58,976 nt of DNA from Gammaproteobacteria bacterium (GCA_026196575.1 JAPHSX010000039.1:1-58976); one strand, 5' to 3'. Positions 8,133 through 17,531 are shown, counted from the first letter of the stretch. A program made the numbers and translations. Notes: generated by a model not told the origin, from the letters alone.

Positions 8133-9467
8133 CTATTTTCCACCATGCTGCCGTATATCGTCCTTGGCGGTGCGTATCAACTGCACGATGGGGATGGCGG
8201 AGGGGCAGGCGAAGGTGCAGGCGCCGCACTCCACGCAGTCCATCAGGTGGTAGTCGTCACGCATCTGCTCGTAGAGCCTTGCCCTGCCGAGACGCGCCAG
8301 CCGCGAGGGGTTGAGGAAGTAGGGGCACGCCTCCAGGCAGCGGCCGCAGCGGATGCAGGGGTACTCGCGCGGGCGAGCGGTCTCGCTGGCGGTAAAGGCG
8401 AGGATGCCGGAGGTGCCCTTGAGCACCGGGGCATCGAGGTCGGCGATCGGGGTGCCCATCATCGGCCCGCCCATGATCACCTCGCGGGTCGACCCCTTGA
8501 GGCCGCCGCAGAAGCGCAGCACCTCGCGAATGGGGGTGCCGAGCGGCACGATAAGGTTGGCCGGTTCGGCGATGCCGGGGCCGGCAACGGTGACGACGCG
8601 CTCGATGAGCGGCATACCGGTGTCGAAATAGTCGAATATGGCCACCACGGTGCCGACATTATTGACCGCCACCCCGATGTCACGGGGCAGGGCGCCGGCC
8701 GGCACCTCCCTGTCGTAGGCGGCCTTGATCAGCATCTTCTCTGCCCCTTGAGGGTATTTTACCTCCAGGCCGAGCACCTCGATCGGCCGATCGCCCACAT
8801 GTTGTCTGAGGAGCGCGATGGCCTCGGGCTTGTTCTTCTCCACCCCGATGGTGGCGCGCCGTGCCCCCAGTTTCTGACGTACGATCTCGGTGCCGTGGAT
8901 CACCGCCGCGGGGCGTTCCACCATCAGGCGGTGGTCGGTGGTGAGGTAGGGCTCGCACTCGGCACCGTTGATCAGCAGGTTCTCGATGCTCTGACCCTCG
9001 GGGATGGCGTACTTCACATGGCTGGGAAAGGCGGCCCCCCCCATGCCGACGATCCCCGCCTGCTGCACCTGGGCGATGAACTCCTCGGTGGTGAGGGCCT
9101 GCCAGTCGATGGCGGGCTGTGGCGGCCGCTGCTGGGTGGCGTAGGGGTCGGCCTCGATCTCGATCGCCGGCTTGAAGTTACCGTCGATATAACGGTGCGG
9201 GCCGATGTCACGCACCGTACCGCTGACCGGGGCGTGCAGCGCGGTGGAGACGAAGGCGCCGGGCTCGGCGATGAGCTGGCCGCGCACCACCCGCTCACCG
9301 ACGCTGACCACGGCCCTGGCCGGGGCACCGATATGCTGGCCCAGTGGCAGCACGTAGCGCGCGACGAAAGGGACGCGCTGGATCGGCAGGTCGGCGGTTT
9401 GATCCTTGTGGTGATTGGGATGAACGCCATGATCAAAAGATTTACTAATCAGTGAGATAGAAAACAT
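8133..9467 (-). CDS. rnfC: Rnf electron transport complex subunit C (NADH/FMN, two 4Fe-4S)
   Basis: Peripheral cytoplasmic subunit, 444 residues, starting at the ATG at 9467 (MFSISLISKSFDHGVHP). The longer open frame to 9905 is antisense-type read-through of the neighbouring large gene. The N-terminal part has the SLBB/biotinyl-like fold region, followed by the FMN/NADH domain with GMGGAAFPSHVK and INGAECEPYLTTD. The C-terminus has two 4Fe-4S motifs, CIRCGRCLEACP and CVECGACTFACP. It exchanges electrons with NAD and passes them to or from RnfB. It ends after the second cluster without the long Ala/Lys repeat tail found in E. coli RsxC. It lies only 19 nt after the PFOR-like gene, which separates it from rnfB. 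Confidence 0.95.
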   Translation of the reverse strand: MFSISLISKSFDHGVHPNHHKDQTADLPIQRVPFVARYVLPLGQHIGAPARAVVSVGERVVRGQLIAEPGAFVSTALHAPVSGTVRDIGPHRYIDGNFKPAIEIEADPYATQQRPPQPAIDWQALTTEEFIAQVQQAGIVGMGGAAFPSHVKYAIPEGQSIENLLINGAECEPYLTTDHRLMVERPAAVIHGTEIVRQKLGARRATIGVEKNKPEAIALLRQHVGDRPIEVLGLEVKYPQGAEKMLIKAAYDREVPAGALPRDIGVAVNNVGTVVAIFDYFDTGMPLIERVVTVAGPGIAEPANLIVPLGTPIREVLRFCGGLKGSTREVIMGGPMMGTPIADLDAPVLKGTSGILAFTASETARPREYPCIRCGRCLEACPYFLNPSRLARLGRARLYEQMRDDYHLMDCVECGACTFACPSAIPIVQLIRTAKDDIRQHGGK

Positions 9468-9486
9468 AATTAATGTATTTCCTATC

Positions 9487-12400
9487 TCAGCTCTGGCCGC
9501 TTTTATAGCCGGCGAGTTCCACCAGCCGTGCGGTGATCTGCTCATGGGTGCTGGCGGCCATTCCCGCCTCCAGCTCGCGTAGCTGCTCCTCGTACCCGGC
9601 GCGCAGGGCGTCGAGTTCCGCTTGGTGGGCAGCGGCCAGGTTGGCCTTTGCCTCGGCCTTGACGCGGGCGGTGAAGGGGGTGACCAGTCCGGCCAGCTCC
9701 TGCAGCGTGCGCCAGGCGTGGGCCAGGTTGGCGCTGGCCGTGGCCAGTGCCGGATCGATGCCGAGGCGCTGACTGTTGCCCTCGCTGTCGGTGACGGCGA
9801 GATAGGGGCTCCTGCCGGCGCGTTGCCCATCATCCAGCGCCAGCCAGGCGGTAAGCTCGGTGGGGGCCGGGGCATCGCCCGCCAGCGGTGGCAGGCGCGG
9901 GGCAAAGCGCTGCTGCCCCAGGGCCCAGTGGGCCGGGGTGATGGCCCCCCCCTCCTGCTGATACCAGTCGTCCTTCAGCGCGGGATTGCCCTCCAGGGTG
10001 AGGCGCGAGCCGAAGACCCCCTCGCCCTCGGGCGAGTAACGGAAGAGCGGCTGGCTGCGGCTGAGCAGGGCGCTCTCCGCCTGCTGCAGGGTGGCGGTGG
10101 CGGCAAAGCCGTGGCGCTCGGGACTCGGCGCATAGAGGCTGAGCAGCGCCGGGCCGGTGAAACGCAACGCCTCACGCACCGACTGGCGCAGGTGCCCGGG
10201 GGCGGCGATGGAGCATTGGGCGACGAAGGCCTTGCGCTGCGCCAGGGCCATCATCCCCAGATTGGCGCGGCTGTCGCGCCGGGCGTGGAGGCGGGTGGCG
10301 GTGTTGGCGTCGCCAAGGCCGAGGTCCAGTTCGCCAAGCAGCAGCACCTTTACCGGCAGCTCGCTGTTGAGCAGCCAGGCGAGCTGGGCAAAGCCCTGAC
10401 CGCCCAGACTCTCGTCGTTGCCGATGAGGATGAGTGGCGGGCAGAGCTGGCGCTCCTCGGCGGTGAGGTCGCCCCAGCTGAGGTTATCGAGATCAGAGGC
10501 CTTGGCCCCGGTTTTGGCCTTGGGCTCGAGCAGGGCGCGTGCCTGGCGCAGCAGACGAACCGATGCCACCGCCTCCTGCAACTGCCCCTGCAGTAGGCCG
10601 GCGGCGACCTGTGGGGCGCTGCCGCTCATGTCGATTACGACCGGGGCCTGGAAGGGGTTGTGGGGGAAGGCGCCGGCCCAGGCAGCGGCCGGGCCGGGGG
10701 CAAAGACCAGTCCAAAGCGGGCGCGGCCCAGACCGTGTTCGCCCTTCGACAGCCGCCAGTACAGCTCACCGAGCTGCTGTGCCACCTGCACCAGCTTCCG
10801 CAGCTCGTGGGTATCGACGCCACTCCCCTCGATCGCCTCATCCTGCAGGAAGGCGCCAAGGCCCGCCTCGCGGGTGTGGATCGCCTTCAGCCCGGCGGAG
10901 AGGCGCTCCAGGTCCTCGCTGGGCAGGGCATCGGCGAGGGTGTCGCGGATCTGCTGGTTGATCCCCTGTTGGGCATCACGGATTTCACTGATAAAGCGGT
11001 GCAGCAGCGGCTGCTGCTGGTATTCAGTGGCGGCCAGCAGCTGGCGCACCGCGATCTTCTCGCCCGAGCCCGCCTCGGCCCCGTCGCCACCAGAGAGGGC
11101 GAAGGCGCAGTGGCGTGACAGCATGATCGCCGCCATCGGCCCCACCTCGGGCAGCTTGGCGACGCGCTCGATGGTGCTGGAGTCGGTATCGGGGGTCTGT
11201 TGCCACAGCTGCCACCGGGCGCGTGCCGCGGCGACCCGCTCCGGGCTCTGGGGCTCCATGCTCAGCGCCTCCTCTGCGCAGAGCTCGGCGCAGAGGCCGC
11301 ACGCCTTGCAGGCGTCGGGGTTGATGGCGAGCGAGAGTAGTTCACCGCTCTCCTTTTGCGCCTGCTCCGCCAGGGTAAAGAGCGGGGCGGTGACGCTCAG
11401 GGGTAGCGGGGCCAGCGCCGCCTTGACCTTGATGAAGTCGGCATCGACCGCCTGCTGGCGCTCGGCGGGCAGCGGTGCCTTCTCCCGGAGCCAGTCGTAG
11501 GCCTGCTGCAGCAGCTCGCCGGTGGCAAGACCCGCGGCCTCGCCCTTGCGCGCCATCGTACCGATACGCTGCGCCAGCTTGGAGCCGACCTGACGCAGGG
11601 CGTCGGCGGAGGCGATACGAATGCCGGTATCGATGAGCTTTTTCGGGCTCAGCGCCACCGCGCCGATGGCGCTGTCGGGGCAGTTGCTCCAGCAGTTACC
11701 GCAGCCAGTGCAGTGGTCGGCGTTGAAGAGCGGCAGCGCAGTACGCGAGGGGGTGTGGTCGCAAAAGGTGGCGGAGAGGGGGGGCATGGTGCCGCTCGCC
11801 ATGTTGGGGTCGGCGGTCAGCGCGTCACCGTCACTATTTTTGTATAGCACCCCGACCTCATCCCAGAAGCGCGGCAGGCTGTCATACCCCTCGCGGTCGC
11901 CGCCAAGGTGGCGCACCGCCAGCGGGGCCTCGTCGCTCCAGCCAGAACGGCTTGCCGCAGGGCGTGCCTGCAGGGTATCGGTGTCGATGCGCCGTACCGA
12001 GGCCATCCCCGCCTCGAAGGCGTCGACCCTGGCCTTGCGTTCGGCTTGCGCAAGATGGCTGAAGCTCTCCTCGCGGGCGGTGAGGATGCGGCGGGGTTTG
12101 AGGTCGATGCGCCCCTGCTCCAGCAGCAGAGCGATGAGGGCGCCCAGTTGCGCCTCCTGGAGCTGCGCGGTCTCGACGGTCAAGCCATAGACCGTGATCT
12201 GCTTTTGTTTAATGGCGGCCAGCATATTCGCAGGCAGCTCATCGCCGAGCATCAGCAGGCTACCGTGCTGCGCCAAATTCGACACGGGGTCGATGTTGGG
12301 ATGGTGGGGATCGCCGCTGAGGATGGCGATAGTGGCCATTTTCTCCTCACCGCCATCGAGCAGGGGGGCGGTTGAGTGGCTGAAGCGCGCCACGCGCGCC

Positions 12401-14010
12401 ACGCCCCAACGCTCCCAGCCCAGCGCCGGGCGGCTGCGCACGCTGCCGCCGAGCAGCTGATGGAGGAAGCTGGCGGCCTCGAACGCCAGTCCCTCGCCCG
12501 GCTCGCCGGCAAGGTGGTGGATAGCGACGCTTAATTCATCCTGCCCAGGGGCGGTGTTGTCCTCTGTACTGCGCAGCCCCAGCCCGGCGATCTGCGGGTA
12601 GTGGCGGCGCAGGGTGTCGAGCATCACCTGGCGCTTGGGATGGCTGCTGGCACGGTGGAAATCGAGGCCGAGGTAGCGGCACGGCGCGCCCTTCTCGCCC
12701 ATCTCCCTGACCAGGGCGATAAGGTCTGTGGCGCGCAGCGGCAGGCCGCCGATGCCGTAGATGGCGGAGAGGAGTCGCGGACGTTCACTATCGCCAAGGG
12801 ATACGGAGGCGGCGCGCAGCTCGCGCAACAGCGGGCCGTCGGTGGCGAGCGGGGTGTCGCAGCGCTCCAGCACGGTGACGGCGCGCTTGCCGCGCAGCAG
12901 CTCAATCAGTTGCTCGGCGGGTAGCGGGCGCAACGCGTGCAATCCCACCACCCCGACCTTGAGCTTGTGCTTCCTGCGCAGCTCATCACTCACCGCGATC
13001 GCGGTCTCAATGGCCGCACCCTGGGCCACCAGCAGCAGCTTCGATTTTTCAACCTGATGCCGGGTAACGGCGCTATATGAGCGACCGGTGAGGCGGGCAA
13101 ACTCGGCAAAGGCGGCATCGAGGATTTCAGCGAGGGGCGCGGCGAAGAAGGGGGTCTGGGCCGCCTGGCCGAGGGCGAAGCTCTCGCCCCCCTGCAGGGC
13201 GCCGCTCAGCACAGGCTGGTCCAGATCGTGCCATTTCGGCACCCGGCGGCGCTGCGCGCCGAAGAGCAGCCCTTGTGCGCTGTTGGTGACCTCGATGGTC
13301 TCACCGCTACCGCCGAGGTACTGCTTTGCCAGCCTGGGGGAGGGGAGTTTCACCTCCTGGGCGGCGAGGGCGGTCTGTTCGTTGTCCATCGCGACGATGC
13401 CGGGGATGAGTGAGAGCTCCGCCACGCGGCGGGCGATAAGGGTAAAGTCGACCGCCTGCTGCACATTCATCGCCTGCAGCACGAAGCAGCCGCTCTCGGC
13501 GCTCAGGTGCAGGGCCTGGTGGCCGCTGCCGAGCGCCGCCCCCTGCGAGGCGAGGGCGCGATTGGTGAGGTGGACCACCAGTGGCAGGTGGCGGCCAACA
13601 GCATTGATGAGCAGACCCTGGGCGGCGGCCAGCTGCTGGCCGTCGAGGAAGGCGGTGGCACGCTGACCGCCCAGCGCCAGGCCGATGGCGGCGGCAAGGG
13701 CGCCGTGTCCGCTCTCGGTGTCGAGTTGACCGAGCTGGCCGCCGAACATGTTGCGCAGGTTGCGCTGTTGCTCCGCCCGCCAGGCAGTGTTGGCGCCGTT
13801 GCCGGGAAAGTCCCCACCCAATGCAGCACTGTCGGCGATGGCCGCCTCGGTGATAGCCACCGCGGTGTTGCCGTCGAGCACGGTCTCCACCCCGTCGGGC
13901 AGCTGGCCCGACATCTGCGGGGTGCCGAAGAGGCGGCTGTAGAGTTTGATCGCGGTCTCAGTGAAGTGGGGCATAACGCTGTCGATTCTCGCTTTGCGAT
14001 TCTTCTTCAT
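9487..14010 (-). CDS. Giant PFOR-like iron-sulfur protein with degenerate TPP domain
   Basis: Large cytoplasmic protein of about 1507 residues. Numbers below count from the GTG at 14022; the start taken here is the ATG at 14010 (GGAGG 12 nt upstream), and an ATG at 13974 is possible. Segment order follows pyruvate:ferredoxin oxidoreductase: an alpha domain (about 45-240), a domain II region (320-440), a gamma-like segment (445-680), a ferredoxin region with two 4Fe-4S motifs (C771/774/777/781 and C905/908/911/915) spaced by about 120 residues, and a beta-like region (960-1370) ending in a helical coiled tail. Key beta-domain motifs are altered. The family SGACAGCGE is SGGDGAEAGSGE, the GDGWAYDIG TPP motif is GNDESLGGQG, and the SNTGGQSS part is also lost. 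It is therefore unlikely to do TPP catalysis itself. Lying between rnfB and rnfC, it probably serves as an electron-transfer or docking subunit linking KOR to Rnf (inference). Confidence 0.82.
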   Translation of the reverse strand: MKKNRKARIDSVMPHFTETAIKLYSRLFGTPQMSGQLPDGVETVLDGNTAVAITEAAIADSAALGGDFPGNGANTAWRAEQQRNLRNMFGGQLGQLDTESGHGALAAAIGLALGGQRATAFLDGQQLAAAQGLLINAVGRHLPLVVHLTNRALASQGAALGSGHQALHLSAESGCFVLQAMNVQQAVDFTLIARRVAELSLIPGIVAMDNEQTALAAQEVKLPSPRLAKQYLGGSGETIEVTNSAQGLLFGAQRRRVPKWHDLDQPVLSGALQGGESFALGQAAQTPFFAAPLAEILDAAFAEFARLTGRSYSAVTRHQVEKSKLLLVAQGAAIETAIAVSDELRRKHKLKVGVVGLHALRPLPAEQLIELLRGKRAVTVLERCDTPLATDGPLLRELRAASVSLGDSERPRLLSAIYGIGGLPLRATDLIALVREMGEKGAPCRYLGLDFHRASSHPKRQVMLDTLRRHYPQIAGLGLRSTEDNTAPGQDELSVAIHHLAGEPGEGLAFEAASFLHQLLGGSVRSRPALGWERWGVARVARFSHSTAPLLDGGEEKMATIAILSGDPHHPNIDPVSNLAQHGSLLMLGDELPANMLAAIKQKQITVYGLTVETAQLQEAQLGALIALLLEQGRIDLKPRRILTAREESFSHLAQAERKARVDAFEAGMASVRRIDTDTLQARPAASRSGWSDEAPLAVRHLGGDREGYDSLPRFWDEVGVLYKNSDGDALTADPNMASGTMPPLSATFCDHTPSRTALPLFNADHCTGCGNCWSNCPDSAIGAVALSPKKLIDTGIRIASADALRQVGSKLAQRIGTMARKGEAAGLATGELLQQAYDWLREKAPLPAERQQAVDADFIKVKAALAPLPLSVTAPLFTLAEQAQKESGELLSLAINPDACKACGLCAELCAEEALSMEPQSPERVAAARARWQLWQQTPDTDSSTIERVAKLPEVGPMAAIMLSRHCAFALSGGDGAEAGSGEKIAVRQLLAATEYQQQPLLHRFISEIRDAQQGINQQIRDTLADALPSEDLERLSAGLKAIHTREAGLGAFLQDEAIEGSGVDTHELRKLVQVAQQLGELYWRLSKGEHGLGRARFGLVFAPGPAAAWAGAFPHNPFQAPVVIDMSGSAPQVAAGLLQGQLQEAVASVRLLRQARALLEPKAKTGAKASDLDNLSWGDLTAEERQLCPPLILIGNDESLGGQGFAQLAWLLNSELPVKVLLLGELDLGLGDANTATRLHARRDSRANLGMMALAQRKAFVAQCSIAAPGHLRQSVREALRFTGPALLSLYAPSPERHGFAATATLQQAESALLSRSQPLFRYSPEGEGVFGSRLTLEGNPALKDDWYQQEGGAITPAHWALGQQRFAPRLPPLAGDAPAPTELTAWLALDDGQRAGRSPYLAVTDSEGNSQRLGIDPALATASANLAHAWRTLQELAGLVTPFTARVKAEAKANLAAAHQAELDALRAGYEEQLRELEAGMAASTHEQITARLVELAGYKSGQS

Positions 14011-14818
14011 TAAACTGTCCACCCTCCAGCCACTGGATGGCGCCGGTGGGACAGCGTGCGGTGGCCCGTGGGGTGACCGGCAGCCCCAGCTCGTAGTGGA
14101 TCAGCGGCAGTGCGTTCTTCATCTCGATGAGACCCGGCGCGGCATCGGCGGCGCACTTGGCGCAGCCGTCGCAACCGACCGAGCAGAGCACCGTCACCGA
14201 CTCGCCCGCCAGCGGGTTGTTGCACTGCACATAGAGCTTCTGGCTCAGCGGCAGCAGTTCGAACAGATCCTTGGGGCACGCCTCGACGCAGTCGCCGCAG
14301 GCGGTGCACTTGTCGATAGCCACTACCGGCAGGCCGTCGGCGTTCATCTGAATGGCGTCGAAGTCACAGGCCACCTCGCAGTCGGCCAGCCCCAGGCAGC
14401 CCCAGGAGCACCCCTTGCCGCCGCCGGAGACCACCGCCGCGGCGCGGCACGACTCAAAGCCGTCATACTCGGCGATCTGGAAGGCCTCGGCCTTGCCTCC
14501 GGCACAGCGCAGTCGCGCCACCCGTTTCTCCGTCTCGCCCGCATCGACCCCGAGAAAGTCGGCAATCTCATCGATCTCATCGCTGCTCGCCACGGTGCAC
14601 TGGCTCGGTGGTACCTCACCGCGCACCAGCCGCTGCGCGAAGGGGAGGCATCCCGGCTCGCCACAGGCGCCGCAGTTGCTACCGGGCAGCAGCTCCTCGG
14701 TACGGGCGAGGCGCGGATCCTCCTCGACCCGCAGCAGCCGGTAAGCGACCGCCAGGATGATGCCAAAGAAGAGACCTAACCCTGTCATGATTGCCGGCGC
14801 TGTCAGAAATTCATTCAT
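13958..14818 (-). CDS. rnfB: Rnf electron transport complex subunit B (ferredoxin-like)
   Basis: The ATG at 14818 gives 286 residues; an in-frame GTG at 14836 is the alternative. There is one N-terminal membrane helix (about 10-30), then the Fes domain with NCGACGEPGC. A middle segment holds more cysteines (GCSWGCLGLADC), and the 2x[4Fe-4S] ferredoxin module has CTACGDCVEACP as its clearest motif. A further CDGCAKC cluster is followed by ARCPTGAIQW. RnfB is the entry point for ferredoxin electrons. Its 3' end overlaps the giant PFOR-like gene. Upstream is a 167-nt gap to the 836-residue ferredoxin-tailed protein, so RnfB is bracketed by the two related large proteins instead of standing next to rnfC. 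Confidence 0.94.
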   Translation of the reverse strand: MNEFLTAPAIMTGLGLFFGIILAVAYRLLRVEEDPRLARTEELLPGSNCGACGEPGCLPFAQRLVRGEVPPSQCTVASSDEIDEIADFLGVDAGETEKRVARLRCAGGKAEAFQIAEYDGFESCRAAAVVSGGGKGCSWGCLGLADCEVACDFDAIQMNADGLPVVAIDKCTACGDCVEACPKDLFELLPLSQKLYVQCNNPLAGESVTVLCSVGCDGCAKCAADAAPGLIEMKNALPLIHYELGLPVTPRATARCPTGAIQWLEGGQFNEEESQSENRQRYAPLH

Positions 14819-14836
14819 ATAAATTAGAATTTTCAC

Positions 14837-14969
14837 CGCAAAGGGCGCAAAGGACGCAAAGTAAATCTGAGAATGCTGTAGCGATAGTGGCCTGTGCCTC
14901 TCTTGACAGCGGAATCAGATGCGTCACGTTTCGCCTCATCATCCTTTGTGTCCTTCGCGCCCTTTGCGT
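14837..14969. repeat. Imperfect inverted repeat element (CGCAAAGG type) upstream of rnfB
   Basis: A left arm at 14837-14861, beginning CGCAAAGGGCGCAAAGG, is matched by an imperfect reverse complement at 14944-14969 ending CGCCCTTTGCGT. The arms flank about 80 nt with no recognisable gene. Within each arm the CGCAAAGG/GACGCAAAG units themselves repeat. This style of short element is common between genes of many bacteria and is probably a MITE/REP-like insertion in the operon. Confidence 0.75.
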
Positions 14970-14985
14970 TGAGTGCCCTTCTTCA

Positions 14986-17496
14986 TCAATTGAACTTGGC
15001 CGCACGCTGCTTGAGCTCGTTCAGATTCGGCTCATTGGGATTCCACGGCTGACCGGGGTGGATGCATCGGGAGGGACATATCTCCGCCGCCTCGACCATC
15101 TGCTTGTAGGTGCCGGCACCAAGGTCACCGATCACCGCCATGTTGGAGTCGTTATAGATGAACATCAGCGGGTTGATGGCGAGGCAGTCGTTGCAGCTGG
15201 TGCAGAGGGGGGTGTCGATCCACGGCTCCTCCACCAAAGCCTCTTCTTCCTCCTCGACCACCGTCGGGGCCTCTGCCACAGGGGCTTCAGCGGCGGCCTT
15301 GGCCGGAGCGGCAGCCGCTTTGGCGCTGCTGGCGGTAAAGGTGGGGCGGGGCGCCCCCGCGCTAAAGTCCATGCCAAGTAGTACGTCGGTCAGCTTGCCC
15401 ATCACCTCGCTGGCGGCCTCGCTGCGCACGCGGCTCAGCTCCTCCTCGAACTGCGCCTGCAGCGCGGCCCTTTCGGCGGCGGCACTGGCCTCAAGCTCGG
15501 CGCGGGTGGCGGCCACGGCGTTGTCGACATGCTTGTTGCGCACCCCTGCCATCTCCTGCAGCGTGTGCCAGAAGTTGAGGCGGTCGCGGCAGGCCTGGAT
15601 CAGGGCGCGGGAGATGACCACCCGGTGCAGCACGCCGCCACTGCCCACCGCCCAGACGAAGGGGACGTGCTCATGCACATGCTCCTCGGGCAGTTGCAGG
15701 AACTCGGCCACTGGCACCAGGGCGTCGGAGTCGCACTCGCCGGGGACCACCGCGAAGTGGTGGTGCAGGCGCGGCAGCAGCAGGGCGTAATCGGCGAAGG
15801 TGAAGGCGAGCTCCTGCTCCACGGTGACCCCGCTCTCATCGAGATAGGTGAAGGGGTGCAGCGGCCAGTCGCGTTCGGGCTGCGGGTTGCCGCTGAACTC
15901 CATGCGATCGGCAGAGGCGTCACCGGCGGCGGGGTTGACGCTGAAGGCGGGATGAACCCGCCCCTCCAGCGCGGCGCCAGCCACCAGCCAGGCGTTGAGC
16001 CCCAGATCCTGACCGCTGGGGCGCAGGCCGACATTAATAAGGTGCAGGCTGGTGCGGGTGGCGTCGAGGGCCGCGACGTAGCGCTTGAGCAGATTCTGGT
16101 GGCGTGCCGCCGAGGCCTGGGAAACCACTGCCTGGCGGTGGCTGATGCCGAAGTAGCCCAGTTCGGTGCGGTAGTTCTGGAACGGGTCTTCATCGCGGGC
16201 AGCCGCCGGATTGTTGTGGGCCAGCACGCGCACGAAGATCTGCACCGGGCGACCGGAGCTGAGCAGGCGCGAGAGGGCGGGCATGCCGTCGGTGGCGACG
16301 TGGTTGGCCGACTCCAGGGCGATCACCGCCGGCACCAGCAGCAGCTCCTCGCGGGAGAAGGTCTCCCAGGTGAAGTTGGCGAAGAAGGGGTCGTGGATCG
16401 CCGCATCGTAGATGCCGTGGAGCTCCAGCTCGGCGATGCGCGCCGCGGCGAAGACCCGTGCCAGACGCTCTGCCTCCTCGTCGAACAGTCGGGTGGCGGT
16501 GGAGCAGGGGTCGCCCTCCTCAATCGATTCAAACCCCTCGGTGTGGCTCAGCCACTCCCCCTCCAACGGGCCGTTGTGGATGAAGCGTACCAGGGTGGTG
16601 TTGTGCTGATAGGCCTCCAGGGTGGCCAGCGCCGTCTCGATGCGCGCGCGGCGCGCGGCGGACATGGTGATCGAACCCTGCGAGTGCTGCTTCATCACCC
16701 GGGAGAGGGCGCCGGTATCGAAGAAGCCGGCGGCGCCGCCGATGCTCCCCTGCAGGGTCTCCGGTTTTCTGGAGTCGGCCGATTTGCTCCAGTCCACCTC
16801 AAGCAGGGTCTGAAGCTCGCGGATATGGCCCTTGATCTCGGCGCGAAAGCGGTTGTGGCGCGGGATGACGCGGCTGCGAATGCTGTGGATCAGCAGGTGG
16901 ATCGCCGGGTAGCGGCCGTAGGCGAGGAGGTGGCCGTTGGCGGGGAGGGCCGCCTCCATTTTGGCGATATCTTCTTGCAGCTTGGCGTTGTTTTCCGGGT
17001 CGAGTTTAAGGTGTGCCCGTAGCGCCTCGCCCGCAGCCTTAAGATAGGTGCTGGCGTCGACTGGCCCCTCGGTGTCAAGCAGCCGCTGGCGCAGTTCGCG
17101 CTCCAGCCACGGCAGGTTGTCCTTGAGGATGCGCGCCGACTCCGAGGCGGGGGCAAAGCTGGCCACGCCCTCGCCCAGCACCTCGGCCACCGGCCGGGCC
17201 AGCTGTTCGGGGCTGGGGTTGGCCTCGCTCAGCTCAGCATCGAACAGAAACAGCGGGTAGTCGTAGCGCAGGCGCGAGACATCACGATAGGGTTCGAGCA
17301 GGGCGGGCAAAAAGTCGCCAGCGACACGCTGCACCTGCCCCTGCACGCTCGGATTGCCGAGGTGAAAGTGACGCAGGGTGTGCATGATCTGCTTGGTGGC
17401 ATCGGCGTCCTTGACGGCGGGCGGGATCACCGGGATGGTGCCCGCCGCCGGGGTGGCGCGACTGCTTTTCTTCTTGCTGGCTGAACTGGCTGTCAT
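14986..17496 (-). CDS. Large protein with degenerate PFOR-beta-like half and tethered single-cluster ferredoxin
   Basis: 836 residues, of unknown exact function. Residues about 370-690 can be aligned by eye with residues about 1180-1480 of the giant PFOR-like protein. Matching landmarks are FTWETFSREELLLVPAVIAL with LSWGDLTAEERQLCPPLILI, ELGYFGISHRQAVVSQ with NLGMMALAQRKAFVAQ, and LNFWHTLQEMAG with AHAWRTLQELAG. The two are therefore paralogous over their C-terminal halves. It lacks the TPP motif. After a coiled segment (655-710) comes an Ala/Pro then Glu-rich linker (about 720-760) and a ferredoxin domain with C765, C768, C771 and C807-Pro, plus C811. The flexible linker suggests a mobile electron carrier. 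It follows korB by 35 nt and precedes rnfB, so it probably carries electrons from KOR to Rnf (inference). Confidence 0.8.
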   Translation of the reverse strand: MTASSASKKKSSRATPAAGTIPVIPPAVKDADATKQIMHTLRHFHLGNPSVQGQVQRVAGDFLPALLEPYRDVSRLRYDYPLFLFDAELSEANPSPEQLARPVAEVLGEGVASFAPASESARILKDNLPWLERELRQRLLDTEGPVDASTYLKAAGEALRAHLKLDPENNAKLQEDIAKMEAALPANGHLLAYGRYPAIHLLIHSIRSRVIPRHNRFRAEIKGHIRELQTLLEVDWSKSADSRKPETLQGSIGGAAGFFDTGALSRVMKQHSQGSITMSAARRARIETALATLEAYQHNTTLVRFIHNGPLEGEWLSHTEGFESIEEGDPCSTATRLFDEEAERLARVFAAARIAELELHGIYDAAIHDPFFANFTWETFSREELLLVPAVIALESANHVATDGMPALSRLLSSGRPVQIFVRVLAHNNPAAARDEDPFQNYRTELGYFGISHRQAVVSQASAARHQNLLKRYVAALDATRTSLHLINVGLRPSGQDLGLNAWLVAGAALEGRVHPAFSVNPAAGDASADRMEFSGNPQPERDWPLHPFTYLDESGVTVEQELAFTFADYALLLPRLHHHFAVVPGECDSDALVPVAEFLQLPEEHVHEHVPFVWAVGSGGVLHRVVISRALIQACRDRLNFWHTLQEMAGVRNKHVDNAVAATRAELEASAAAERAALQAQFEEELSRVRSEAASEVMGKLTDVLLGMDFSAGAPRPTFTASSAKAAAAPAKAAAEAPVAEAPTVVEEEEEALVEEPWIDTPLCTSCNDCLAINPLMFIYNDSNMAVIGDLGAGTYKQMVEAAEICPSRCIHPGQPWNPNEPNLNELKQRAAKFN

Positions 17497-17531
17497 GAGG
17501 TCACTTTTGTTGTTCAGTTAAACACAGTGCA

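Noticed and set aside
7877-8314. Open frame across the 78-bp repeats (plus strand)
   Set aside because: It exists only because the 78-bp unit is a multiple of three; the translation is repeated Arg/Ala-rich text and it runs antisense into rnfC.
9468-9905. N-terminal extension of rnfC to 9905
   Set aside because: It overlaps the end of the PFOR-like gene in another frame and has Pro/Arg-rich nonsense composition; the ATG at 9467 matches the RnfC N-terminus.
15529-17022. 497-residue open frame on plus strand opposite the 836-residue gene
   Set aside because: Mirror frame of high-GC coding sequence. The minus-strand product has ferredoxin cysteines and a paralogue, so the minus strand is the real gene.
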